Source: Panagrolaimus kolymaensis (Eukaryota > Nematoda > Chromadorea > Rhabditida > Panagrolaimidae). Taken from it: DNA of 64,000 nt. The notes below the pieces were generated by a model. The model worked only from the letters and a program-made list of their open reading frames with translations, had not been told where the DNA came from and did not search any database. The position numbers and the translations under genes were made by a program. Below are positions 39,630-50,607 of this stretch, piece by piece (within the stretch, counting starts at the first letter, position 1; each line of letters opens with the position of its first letter). Where the stretch lies: positions 1,798,001-1,862,000 of the forward strand of contig JAJQJQ010000050.1 of NCBI GenBank assembly GCA_028622995.1, given 5' to 3'.

Positions 39630-41415
39630 TTAAATAAAATATTGTATGAACAAAATTTTTGCGAGTATCGAAAAAATTAATATGACAGGCAGTTGAAAAA
39701 GTTGAAAAGAGTTTTTATAGGCACTATTGGAACTTGAATGAAGAAAAATTTCTGGAGGATATTCTTGTTTCCAAACTATAAAATCATTAGGTTGTCGATG
39801 TCGAATAATTTTTATGGGCTTTAGTTCATTTTCATCGTCGTTATCGCGTTCCCATAAATTTCGAAAACTTTTAAAACTTCGAGATTGAAAAAATAAGGTT
39901 TCTGAAGGGTTAATATAATTTTCTTGGTTCAGAATATCGTTGTCGTCGTCTGCTTTGATCGGGTATATGGTATATGGATGAAGGCGTTGGAGCTCTTCGA
40001 TGACATTTGAGTCACCAATAAAATGGGCTAAAAAAAAGACATGAAATGATATAAAAGAAAATAATAAAGTCAAACCTGCTCCAATGGCAACAAAAATGGT
40101 GCTATTTTTTAAGCTTTGAAATTTTTCATTCAAACGTTTGGCCATTCTTTCATTTCTCACTGTAAACATTTTATGTCGAATTTGGTCTTGAATCTTAAAA
40201 TTATAGCTTAGTTTTTCTCTGTGAGACCAAATATTTTTGTCTTAAATCTTACAGTATCGGCCATTACACTATTTTCAGATTTAACATCCAAAAATTGAGT
40301 GGTTTCAAAAATACTATCATCCAATTCTCCACATTTATATTTTTCCAAAATACTTTCCACTGGATTCTTTTTTCCAGCATGATGGTGGTGATTTAAATGA
40401 GATTTATGACTATTTTTTATTAAATAATTAAGGGTATGATCAATGGCGAATGATATCTAAAAAAACAAAATAAATTCATTTTTTGGACAAAAAAAATTAA
40501 AGGAAATTTTTTTTAAAGAATTTTTGACTTACATCTTTGTTCGAAATATTTTCTAATGGATCGCATTGTTCCGCGGAACTTTCAATGGAATAAATATTTT
40601 TTCCATATTTTTGAGCTTCATTCGCCAAAAACATATCCAACATTGGAGCTGAGTTTCGTCGTTTATCATCGATATTTAATAAATGGAAAAGCATAAAAAG
40701 CAGCCAAACAGGTTTTTTATTTTGCCAATCAGTGATTGTGGAATGAAAGTTGAGCAAAATTTGGGCATGATTTCCCAAATGTATCGAATGATGGTTTAAA
40801 ACTGCTGAAGTTAAATTTGTTCTTCTTCGATCCAAAACTAAAAAAAATACATAAAAAAAACATTTGGCAAAAAAAAATTGTTTACATTTTGAAAGTTTAT
40901 TAAATAGCTTTTTTCCAAGAATCTTTTCCAATTTAACACCCTTAGGCAAATCTCGACATTTTGCAAGTATATTTGTTATTTTTGGATTATTTAATGCCAA
41001 TTCAAGGATTACGGTATCGGATACATCAAAAGCTGAACGAATACTAGGATGAACTAAAAAAAGGGACAAAGATACAATAAATTATAACTAACTAAACAAT
41101 GACTTTTTAACCTAACAGATGTCTGACATGTCTGCTCTTTTCACACCTTTTGTTGCCGAAAAAAAGAGACTTACCGTCGGGCCATATTTCATTCCAAGCA
41201 ACATGAATGGTGCCAAAAAGAAAAATTGAAGCTTGTCTTTGTTCATCTTTGACATGCCATAAATGGATTAAACGGGTCTTCTAAAAAAAGCAGACGATGA
41301 AAGCAAAGGTTATGGTAGAATTAAAAATAAAATAAAGGCATACATTTTTGGCACATTTACTGTCAGCACTAATAAATATGGTAAGAAATATAAAAGTAAA
41401 GTAAAATTTAAACAT
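39630..41415 (-). CDS. TIKI/TraB-family membrane metalloprotease, seven exons
   Basis: Minus-strand exons are 41415-41344, 41280-41175, 41053-40886, 40837-40533, 40456-40253, 40193-40076 and 40027-39630, totalling 456 residues. Exon 1 is a signal peptide. Exon 2 carries the conserved FLFGTIHVAWNEIW segment with the GTIH metal-site motif. The middle has KKPVWLLFMLFHLL and the SAEQCDPLE segment, and the C-terminal core has RNERMAKRL followed by FVAIGAAHFIGD, the second GxxH-type motif of the TraB fold, formed across the last splice junction. A hydrophobic helix at the very C-terminus would anchor it, facing outside. TIKI proteases trim Wnt N-termini and block signalling. Motif order and spacing fit TIKI well, but substrate and activity are inferred. 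Confidence 0.85.
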
Positions 41416-43069
41416 AGCAGAAATGACAAAACTGATGATGAAAATTTAATAACAACAACAATAATGATAGACATTCAGTTGTAGCATCTTGAAGCATTCC
41501 TCTTCCTCCTCTTCGTCTGCTTTTTTTTTATGTTTCCGCGCAAAAAAAAATCTTATTCACACGCTACAGGATGGCACGCAATAAATAAAAATATTACACC
41601 CCTAAAAAAAGTTTTGTTTTTTAAAAGTCATTAAAAAAACAACCAAAGCTCGAAAGAAAGAAACATAAACTTTGTGAAACGCAAACTTTTTTTTCTAATA
41701 TTAACAACAATGATCTCTTTTTTTCCTCGAAAAAAAAAGAAGAAGGCGACAAAAAGTGATGTTTTTAATGGTTTTGGTGGTAGAGGAGCTTCTTTTTTTT
41801 TAAATGTTTACATATTGTTGTTGTTATACCAGACTTCTTATTCTTCTTCTGCTTTTTTCTTTCTTTTTTTTGTTTGTGAGTGAGAACGACCTCTTCAAGA
41901 AGTAGAGGGGATAGATTAAAAGTAAAAAAAGAATAGAAAAAGAAGTGCAACTTTGCGCGGTTGTCGTTCGTACGCCCGAGCTCGATCGAGAGCTTGCAAG
42001 AGTGAAAAAAAGGCAGCAGTTTCGAAGGTATCTCTCTTCAAATATTAAAAAATATATGAAGAAACAAAAACTCATTCACGCTAAAAAAATTTGTTGTTGT
42101 TGCAACAAACAATTAAAAACACATTTATTTTTATTATTATAAAAGTTTTTCTTGTCCCAACTTCGATGATGTTGACCGATGTCTTTGTCGATGGCGCGAA
42201 GAATTCCAAACGACACAAGATGAATAAAGAAAAGTAAACATCCATCGCCATTATTATTTTTATTAGTATTTATAAACGGAAGCGAAGAAGAAAAAAATCC
42301 TCACCACCATTAACAAAATGTTTTTATAGACGAAAAACCGAAAAAGCAGAAAAAAAATGAATGGCATTTTTTTTTTTTGTTCACACTTTTTTTTCTCTCG
42401 GTGAAGCTCAAGCAACTCTATTAAAATTCATTCTATTCTATTCTTCTTCCAATTTTTTCTATTCTCCGCCTTGCCTACCTAAATATGACAAAAAAAAAAT
42501 GGGAGACAGGTGGTGGGCCAATTTTATTTTTCATCTCCAGGAAAATGAATACATAAAAGGCGAACGTCCGCTGCTTGCTTCTCGCTATAATTTTTTTTTG
42601 TGTCTGCTGTGATTTTTTTTTTCTTAAAATTGCCATAATTTTGTTTCGGACATTCTTTAACAAAGAAAAATAAAAAAATAAATATAATACTGCATTTATT
42701 TTCAATGTCGACGATAAATAGTTAGTGGATAATTGATTTTTACTTACAAAAAAAATATAAAATAAAATAAAGAAAGCGATTTTCTAAACTAAAAATAAAA
42801 TAAAAAAGATACATAAAAATAAAAAATAAAATATGGATTTGAATATGAATTAAAAAAAATGAGGAATAATACGAGAAAAATAGGTACAAACAAAAATAAA
42901 ATAAATTTGTTGTTTTAAAAAAAAATTAAATGTTTAAACTTTAAAGGTAAATGTTTTTTGAATGTGAAAATGAGTGAATTTGTAAAGCCAAGTTAAAAAG
43001 TGATGAGACAAAGTAAAGTTTTTGTAAGGTAAAAATTGCTACGTTGTGAGTTTTTGAGACAATTTAAAA
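41416..43069. other. intergenic AT-rich DNA
   Basis: No gene is supportable. The region lies between the 5' end of the TIKI-type gene and the 3' end of the ATF4-type gene. Short frames here are Phe/Lys-rich noise. Confidence 0.5.
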
Positions 43070-44244
43070 TTATTCTTCTCCAAGCCTTGTTCGAATTTCT
43101 TTGATTAAATCTTTAAGATATTTGATTTCACCTTCTAAACCATTGGCTTGAGTCCTCAATTTGCGATTGCGGGATTCAAGCTTTTCAAGTTCAACCAATT
43201 TTTGTTCCTTTTCAATTCGCCTCTTTTCACGATATTTGGTTGCTGCAACACGATTTAATAATTTTTTTCTTTCATCTGCATTTAGTTTAAGTTTTTGACG
43301 GCTGCCACGAGATTGCTTCTGAAATATAAGAAAATTTAGTATTGGTTACTGTAATTTTTTATTGATAAATAAAACTAACTTTTTTGTAAATGGCTTTTTT
43401 TGAACTGCTTGGTGAAGAAGAACGCCGCTCAATTTCAGCACATTCTCGTTGAATCTCTTCAAAAATTTCTTCTTGACTCAATTCAGGCGAATATGAAGCA
43501 TCTTCGTCATCAACAAACGAATCCCATGAAGAATTTGAATGAACACTCGTTGCAGCTGATCGATAATTATTTTGATCAAAAACTTCGCTGGTGCTGTTAT
43601 TGGTTGTTGGTAGTGCTGGTTCACTAAAAATTTAATTTATAAATTGTTTATTTTTTTAAAAGTGTTTTTTATGCTTACTTTGAATTCAAGAAAGCATTGA
43701 TTTCTGTTTCATCCAAAAATTCCGGATGCAAAGGAATGTTATTCAGAGTAGCAGCAACTGGAGGCATTGGTTCCATGTTGGTAAAGTCCATTGGCATTTG
43801 ATCACTTTTGAGTTCAGGAGATTGATAGTAATAATAATTACTGAAGTCGCTGTAATTCTGGGCCATCACATTGGATGATGGCGGCATGCTTAAGCTGCTG
43901 CTTGATGGTTGTTGTTGAGATTCGATAGATTTAGGGATAAAATCATATTCTACATTATTTGTGTACCATTCATTATTCATATTATCATCATCATCGACAT
44001 TGACATTAACATTGTTGTTACCATTAAATCCACTACTATTTATATTATAATTAAAATTGACATTGATATCATAATTAGGCACAACAAACACAGCACTTGA
44101 TTTCTGTGGGAATGGGTGAACGGAACTGAGGAGTAAATCCTGTAGAAGGACCCCATCCTCGAGATTCTCCCATACCCATTCCAAATCGTCCTGGGTTGGA
44201 ACCACTCCAAATGTGGCTTCTAAATCCATTATTTCCATTGTCAT
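43070..44244 (-). CDS. ATF4-type bZIP transcription factor, three exons
   Basis: Minus-strand exons 44244-43679, 43623-43380 and 43318-43070 give 352 residues. The last exon is a complete bZIP: basic region NRVAATKYREKRR, then heptads with Leu/Ile (LVELEKLESRN, ANGLEGEIKYLKDLIKEIR). The VAATKYREKRR core and the YLKDLI zipper end are characteristic of the ATF4/ATF-5 group, the effector of eIF2alpha-dependent stress signalling. The N-terminus (DDLEWVWENLEDGVLLQDLL) is acidic and hydrophobic like an activation domain; the middle is Asn/Ser-rich, and an acidic DDEDASYSPELSQEE segment precedes the basic region. I chose the ATG at 44244 because its frame is the one that reaches the bZIP. A different frame opens upstream at 44353 and overlaps it, see the separate entry. 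Confidence 0.85.
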
Positions 44245-44353
44245 TGTTATTGTAATTGGTGAAATTATTTGTATTCGAATTATTTGTATTTGTTGTTACA
44301 GAATAATTATCAAATTGATTGGCGGAAGCCATGTTGAAATTGTTGAAATTCAT
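44075..44353 (-). promoter_or_regulatory. overlapping upstream ORF of the ATF4-type gene
   Basis: An ATG at 44353 opens a 92-codon frame (MNFNNFNMASANQF...) that stops at 44075. It therefore overlaps the first about 170 nt of the bZIP frame, which begins at 44244 in another frame. In animal ATF4 genes an inhibitory upstream ORF overlaps the main start out of frame and makes translation depend on eIF2alpha phosphorylation. The layout here matches that logic. The alternative is that 44353 is the true start and an intron (for example GTAACA near 44299 to CCACAG near 44100) brings the frames together. A splice acceptor-like TTTTTTTAG lies about 40 nt upstream. Confidence 0.55.
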
Positions 44354-46021
44354 AATTGAAAAGTTTGTAAATAGCAAAAGAGAAAGCGGAGCCTAAAAAA
44401 ATTTAAGAGTTTTATTAAAAGTTCTAAATTCTGAAATTCTAAGAAGGTCAGACAGTCTAATTAAAGAAGCGAGAAGAAATATAAAACTAGACGAAAATTA
44501 AAAAGCGACTATACTCTTCAATTTTTTGATGATAAAAATGCGAAAAAAGAAGAAATTAATGAAGCGCCCGATGTAGTTTTTATTTTATGTTTAAAGTTAA
44601 AGGAAAAAAGACACGTGAATTATCGATGTAATGCAGCAATGTGATAAAATTAAGTGATGTCCGTTAATTTTGCGCGTTTGTGCATTCAAAAACTAATATA
44701 AAATATTAACCAAAAGAAGGACAAACAAGATTTTAAAAGCATCAGCAGCAGCCCAAAAAATCAAAAGAAAAATGTATCAGTGAGAAACTTTTTAACAACT
44801 ATCAAATAATTTTTTTATCTTTTGCATTCAAAAAAAGAGAAGTTTTATTTTACTCTTCTCTCCACGAGACACACCACAGAGACACAGTCACCGACGACAA
44901 ACAACTGCATCGATTGATTGATACAAAGTTGCAATTTTTTTGTGTTTAGACAGGAAAAAGCAAGACCAGACAGTTGTGGACCTTAGCTACCATAGAAAAA
45001 AGCTTTTCCGAGGCTAATAAAAAATTTTTAAGCTTCTACGAAAGAGAGAAAGGATCAAATTTGAAGCATGATGCAATCAATCAATAATCAACGAAAAAAA
45101 CTTACTTGTCTTTTTGCAATTTGGAAGAAAATAAAAATTTTCCAAAGTTGCGTTTAGCTTGAATTCATAGATAAAAAGTTAAGCGAACATCGTTTCCGAA
45201 TGTAAGTTTTATTATTGTAAAAGTAATATACCTAAAAAAAATTAATAAATTAAATTTTTTTTATTCTCTCTTTTCTTATTCGTTCGCGTTGTCGTCGTCG
45301 TCGTCGTCGTTCATTTGGCAAATAGCCTATAATATGACTATGTATATATATATACGCACACGACAGCCAAACAAACAACCAACATCATTCACTACCCCCG
45401 AACCAACCAGCCACGACCGCAACCACGCTGGATTGTGAATGGAAACAGATGGACGACGAGTGCTCGCTGCTCAATGTTCCTGGTCGCTTGCTTGCTTTTA
45501 TGTTTGCAGAGTAAAATGTGAGTGCATTCACTTCTTTTTTTCCCTCTGCGTCTCTGATTTCGCAATAACACAATGCTTTTTGCTGCACCAAACGCATAAA
45601 AAACACAAAGAAAAAAGAGAATATTTCGAAATCACAAGGAAAATAACGGGAAAAAACAAACGTGGTTGATGTCATTCAAGAAACTTAAGATAAAAAAGAG
45701 GAGGCTTGAACAACAGAAAATGGACACAAAAACGGAAGTGATCTTTGCAATTTTTTACCGACTATTTAGTTTTTTGGCGCCAAAATGGTAGCATTATTTT
45801 GTCAAGGTGAAGGTGCCTTAAGTTTTACAAGGAGAAAAAACGAAAGACATTTTTGATTTGACTTAAAACTATTTTTCCATAAACACTGAGAAAAAAAATT
45901 AGCATGAATGAATGATTTTCAAAAAGTAAAGCAAAAAAAACTTTTTTCAAGCAAAAAAAGTAAAGTCACTATTTTAGTCAACTTCCAACATTTACTACTA
46001 CTTCTGCTACTTTCTACTAAA
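44354..46021. other. divergent intergenic region with GTC microsatellite
   Basis: This lies between the 5' ends of the ATF4-type gene and the coiled-coil gene. A (GTC)n tract lies at about 45290-45311, followed by a TATATATATA tract near 45342. I see no gene. Further upstream ORFs or leader exons of the ATF4-type gene may lie here but cannot be placed. Confidence 0.5.
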
Positions 46022-47148
46022 ATGTCCTCCTCTTCAGATTTATTGTCATTTCATGATATTTGGAACGCTTTAAAATTTAAGGAAGTAAGAAATTGACATT
46101 TTTATCAGTATTTTATTTTTTTCCGGCGCCAATTATCTTTCAATCAACGATAATTTTTAGAACTTGGAAGACGCCCACAAAGAATATTTGGAAATTCATG
46201 AAAAGCAAAGTTTAATTATTGAAGCTGAAATAAAAATTTTAGATAACTTTAAAAATAAGCTTTTATCATTTTCAAAAAATGACGAGGAACAAGAAAAATT
46301 GACAGAAGAAGAATTAACTGAAAAATGGAAAAATTTAAATCATTTAATCGAAGAAATTGAAGATTATTGCGAAGATTTGATTTTGAAAACTTCAGAAAAA
46401 TTATTGGAAGCTAAAACAGATTTTGAAAATGCTAATGAAAATTTTATGTTAAAGGAAAGTAAAATTAAAGCCAAAGCGAAAAATGATTTTGATTCGGCAA
46501 TAATCGAAAAATTTCAAGAATGGCGAATGGATGAAATTCAAAAGCTTCGGGAACGAATTAATCGAAAAGTATTTTTTCAAAGCGAAACTTATTTTTATAT
46601 TCAAAATTTTAATTTAATTTTTTTAGATGCAAATTAGCGCCGATGCAAAATATTCTGCTTTAGTAAATGAGCGAAGAAAATTTTTGAATGAATCCGAAGC
46701 CATCAGTAATTTGCAGCAAGAAATTACTGAACTTCAACAAAAACTTTATAAACAACCTTTGGAAGCTAAACGTCGAATCAGTGTTTTTGATAATGAATTA
46801 TTTCAATTGAGAGAAACGGTTCGTATAAAATAGTTTTAAATTTAATTGTTAACACAAAAAAAAATTCAAAACAAACAAAAAAGTTTTTAGGCAAAAATCC
46901 TTTCAAAACAAATTAAAATCGTTCAAAAAGGCGGCGGTGGTGGCATTGATGAATCTTCTTTGAGTCGTTCAACTTCTCGAAAAACTTCGAAAGATACTCA
47001 TCGAACTAAGCAAAGTGGAGAAACAGGAGGAATGAGAAATCGTCGACAAACAATTTATGAACAAATATTTAAAAATGAACAACAAAAACGAAGAATTATT
47101 GTTAAACAAGAAACACGAAGTACAACAACGGCAGACAATGATGCCTAA
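46022..47148 (+). CDS. coiled-coil protein of unknown function, four exons
   Basis: Exons 46022-46084, 46161-46568, 46627-46818 and 46891-47148 are all phase 0 and give 306 residues. Almost the whole of exons 2 and 3 is predicted alpha-helical coiled coil with Lys/Glu-rich heptads (for example LTEKWKNLNHLIEEIEDYCE). The C-terminal exon has a Gly run, a Ser/Thr/Arg-rich basic stretch (SLSRSTSRKTSKDTHR) and an RRQTIYEQIFKN segment. I do not recognise the family. A structural or cytoskeletal role is plausible but unproven. The last exon has a near-identical copy at 53184-53392. The third donor is GTTCGT, weaker than the others. Confidence 0.75.
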
Positions 47149-49066
47149 TATGTTATATTTATTGACTCTTTTTAGTAAACTTTTTTTTAAACAAAATGAT
47201 ACTCGAAACATTTTTACTCGTCAAAACAAACTCATGTTAAATTGACCAATTTCTCGTTAATAAAAAAAAGTTAAAAAACTATGAATAAAAAGAGAAAAAA
47301 ATAAGGAATTTAGTGCATGGATTTTATGCGATTTGATAAAAAGGATGGGTGACAAAATAGGAATTTATTGTTGGTTGGCTAAAAAAATCTTAATGCTGTT
47401 ACAGCAAGGTTCGTCGGTGGTTGGCCCCTTTTATTTAACTTTTTATGCAGAGTGATGATGGCAGAGAAGAGAAAAAGACAACTTAGATTTTTTTGCACAT
47501 AAAGTTCACCAGGAAGTCAAGAGAAAAGCATATCTTTTTATTTTTATTTTGAAAAAAAAAACACTATTTGAAAAAATATAATTTTTTAACCGCAAATTTA
47601 AATTTTTGACATATTAAGTTTTGGAAAACATTAAATTGTAATCATTTTACACATGACTTCAAGATATAATTTACTTTGAAAGGATATGAATTAAAATTTT
47701 AATAAACATGGTTTCGTTTGTTTCATGTTTGTATTTTGGAATTTAACGTGCATGTATCTGAGTAAATTTTTTAAAGCCTGCGCGGTGATGTTTCTGTAAT
47801 TGTAAAAGTGCCATGGAATTTTTTTATTACAAAAAAATGATGAACAACAAAAGGTTAACTGCTTTTTGACATTTTTCATTCATATGCAAAAAATAGCTTG
47901 TAAAAAATTGTTTTTTCGAAAAGTATTTTGTCAGTCTTTTCTTCATTTTTTCTTTTTTAACTTTTAGACACGGATATGAAAATAATGTTTTTGCAATTTT
48001 TTCTGATTCTTTCTTAGATTGGCTTTATTTTTATTTTTTTATGTTGTTGTTCATACATTTCCGTGATTTTTTGATCTCTCTTTCTTTCTCTCTCTCCCTT
48101 TCTTCAATATCTAAAAAAAAGAAAAAATCAGATCAAAATGAAGTTGATAGAAATGATTTTTTTATTGCTTTAAAGCGGAATTGCGAGAAAACATTCTATC
48201 CCACCTTTGATTGTTTAGTTTTTGCTGTTGCCATTTCAAAAGTTAATGCATAATAACAAATACAAGCAGCAAATTAAAGCAGAAAAACTAACGTTGACGC
48301 AAGCGAAATTAAAAACATGCATAATTTTTACTATGAAAGTTTTAAAAAAATTTACAAATGAAGATGCTGGTGAACCTATGTTTGAAAACTTTTCCGCAAG
48401 TAACTTTGAAATTTAATATTCAGTCAACCAACTTTTTAAAAAATATATTTTTTACAGCCTCAAGAAAAAGTTTTTCAACAGAAGCCGCATCTATTTATAA
48501 AAAAGTACAATAAAGCGTTACTCACGAAAAAAAAATTAAAACTGAATTTTTTGTAACAACGATTAGGTCAAAAGAAAAAGGTTTTTTAAAAAACTGCAGT
48601 TTATAAATTGAAAGAAAGCTGATACTCATTTTAACCTGTGATCAGTACAAACTTTCATATTAATTTTTTTTTTCATGCTGAAACGCTAAACCTTTTGTAT
48701 TTTTTTTAGTTCAATGACAGTCCTACATACTATGTGTTTAATTTTTCTGAACTTTATTTCCTTTTTATCAGAGGCTAAAGATGAAAAAGACAAGGTAAAG
48801 TCATTTACAAAGTGGTTCCTGTCCAAAGTGAAATATTTTTGTATCTCTCTTTATAACATTTAAATCCTGGCCAAATTGTCTTTAAGTCTCTACACAAGCT
48901 GGTGTTTTTTTAATCATCTGAATTTTTATGATTTCATTGCTGAGCTTTTTTGTGTGCTTCAAATCTTTCAATCGCGTCAGACTTTGATTCATTTTGTTCG
49001 ACGATCATCATTTTGAAAGTGACTTTTAGCCTAGTTCTCATTTTTTAAATCTTGCATCGAGAGATG
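47149..49066. other. AT-rich DNA with possible gene remnants
   Basis: No complete gene is visible. Around 48121-48251 one frame (SDQNEVDRNDFFIALKRN, then CEKTFYPTFDCLVF) and around 48260-48416 another have less repetitive composition and could be decayed exons. They lack convincing splice partners and known motifs. Confidence 0.35.
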
Positions 49067-49345
49067 CGACGACGTGGGGTCTCAATATTTACCGCTCCGC
49101 TCCAAAAACCGGCCGGTCCATCTTCAATGAAAAAAATTTTTCTTTGGTTGTCTGGCGGCGAAATTCAACTCACTTTTTTTGAATTTTTTGAATTTGTATA
49201 TAAAAAAACACCGAGCGGGAGCGGAAAATACTGGATCGGAGCGGTTTTTACTGGATCGGAGCGGTAATTACTGGATCGGAGCGGTAATTACTGGATCGGA
49301 GCGTTTCTTGGAGCGGAGCGGTTTTTACTGGATCCCGACGACGTG
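49067..49345. mobile_element. MITE-like element 3 with GGAGCGG arrays
   Basis: The element occupies about 49077-49335 and is flanked by the 10-bp direct repeat CGACGACGTG (49067-49076 and 49336-49345), of which 8 to 10 bp could be target duplication. The termini are imperfect inverted repeats ending in a perfect ACCGCTCCGCTCC/GGAGCGGAGCGGT pair. The right half contains four tandem ACTGGATCGGAGCGGT-type units of about 19-22 bp. The centre has no coding capacity. It ends 30 bp before element 4. The superfamily is less certain than for elements 1, 2 and 4. Confidence 0.65.
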
Positions 49346-49366
49346 ATCCCCGCAAGCAATGATATT

Positions 49367-49597
49367 GCCGCAAATAGGGTTGTCAAAAAAGATTTCCCGA
49401 TTTTTCCTGGGAAATTTCCCGCTACAAACCCTTACAAAGTTTCACAAAGTCTAACAAAGTTCTACAAAAGTTGCTATAACTTTGTTAAACTTTGTAAGAC
49501 TTTGTGAAGGTTTGTAGCGGGAAAATTTCCGGGAAATTTCCCGGGAAATTTCCCCATTTTCCCATTTCCCGGGAAATTCGACAACCCTAGCCGCAAA
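49367..49597. mobile_element. hAT-like MITE 4, near-palindromic
   Basis: The element spans 49375-49589, from TAGGGTTGTC to GACAACCCTA, flanked by the 8-bp direct repeat GCCGCAAA (49367-49374 and 49590-49597). The interior is a large imperfect palindrome: GGGAAATTTCCCG blocks near both ends, and ACAAAGT-type words on the left mirrored by ACTTTGT words on the right around about 49475. The RNA or single strand would fold into one long hairpin. It carries no transposase. Confidence 0.88.
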
Positions 49598-49657
49598 TGC
49601 TGCTCCGCCCTTTTTATTTTTCCAAATGTGTGTCTATTTTTCTTTAGCGTTTCATGT

Positions 49658-50120
49658 ATGTCGAGCTCTAAAACAGTGAGTATTTAAACAGTAAGTTTTG
49701 CAATGAAATCTCATAGATTTTTTGTCTTCAAAAGTCGATTAAAATGTGTGGTCAACGTCTTCCAGCAAAAGGAGTTATTCCCCAAAATGATGATCCAACA
49801 ACGGATTCCACCCAGTCTTCGGGCTCATCCAACTCAGCAAATTCGTAAGTATTTTTTGGTAATTAATTTTATGGTTCTACCCACGTCCCTCACCTATCTG
49901 ACCCACCTTCTACCCGCCAAATTATCCCTGGGGATGGAAGGATGGAACATTACTTAATATTGTCTTTAAAAATAAAATTAACTAAAAGCTTGTAATTTTT
50001 AGATCAATGGACCGCGGCTACGCAGGTGATGACGAAGCTGGTAACAGCAGTAATTGTCCCAGTCCATCAGCTACCCTTGGATCGAACAAGACTCCTAACC
50101 TCAGTGACGACTCATTTTAA
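49658..50120 (+). CDS. small Ser/Asn-rich protein, three exons
   Basis: Exons 49658-49675, 49735-49844 and 50003-50120 join in phase to 81 residues: MSSSKT, then SIKMCGQRLPAKGVIPQNDD, a Ser/Thr/Asn-rich middle and the end NLSDDSF. A TTTCTTTAG acceptor 10 nt before the ATG fits trans-splicing or a leader exon. The product has no signal peptide, no membrane segment and is probably disordered. I do not recognise it. It starts only 60 bp after miniature element 4, so its promoter region contains or abuts two transposons. It could also be the 3' end of a larger gene whose upstream exons I missed. Confidence 0.6.
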
Positions 50121-50607
50121 CAATTTCACATGAACTAGCTTGCAATTACTTTTATATTTCTATTAGAATTTATTTTTTTAACTATTTTTTTCGTATATAT
50201 CTTTGTTTTAAATAAATAAAATTATTAAAAGGTTCTTGATTTGAGGACAAATTATATTTAGTTAATGCAAAAAACAAAAAATGTCTCATATCTTTTAAAA
50301 AAAACTGTAGAAGAAAGTTGAAAATCATATCACATTTTTCATTAATAAAGGAAAATCCAAACGTTTTCTGTAGCAATAATTTATTTTATAAGTTTAAACT
50401 ATCGTGATCGCATAAATCAAAAAATACTTTGCTTTGTGATACAAAATGAGTTTGTGCAATAAAAAACCCGAGATAAGGCAAATAACGATAAATAGCAAAT
50501 CTAAGAAAAAACATAAAACAACAGTCTTTTTGCAGGTCAAAAATAAATATAAAAAAGTGATAAAAATGATGCATTGATGAATTTTTAAAACGATTAACTC
50601 TAATGTA
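50121..50607. other. intergenic DNA between convergent genes
   Basis: This is the 3' space shared by the small Ser-rich gene (+) and the HAT/F-box-like gene (-). It is AT-rich and has no supportable feature. Confidence 0.5.
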
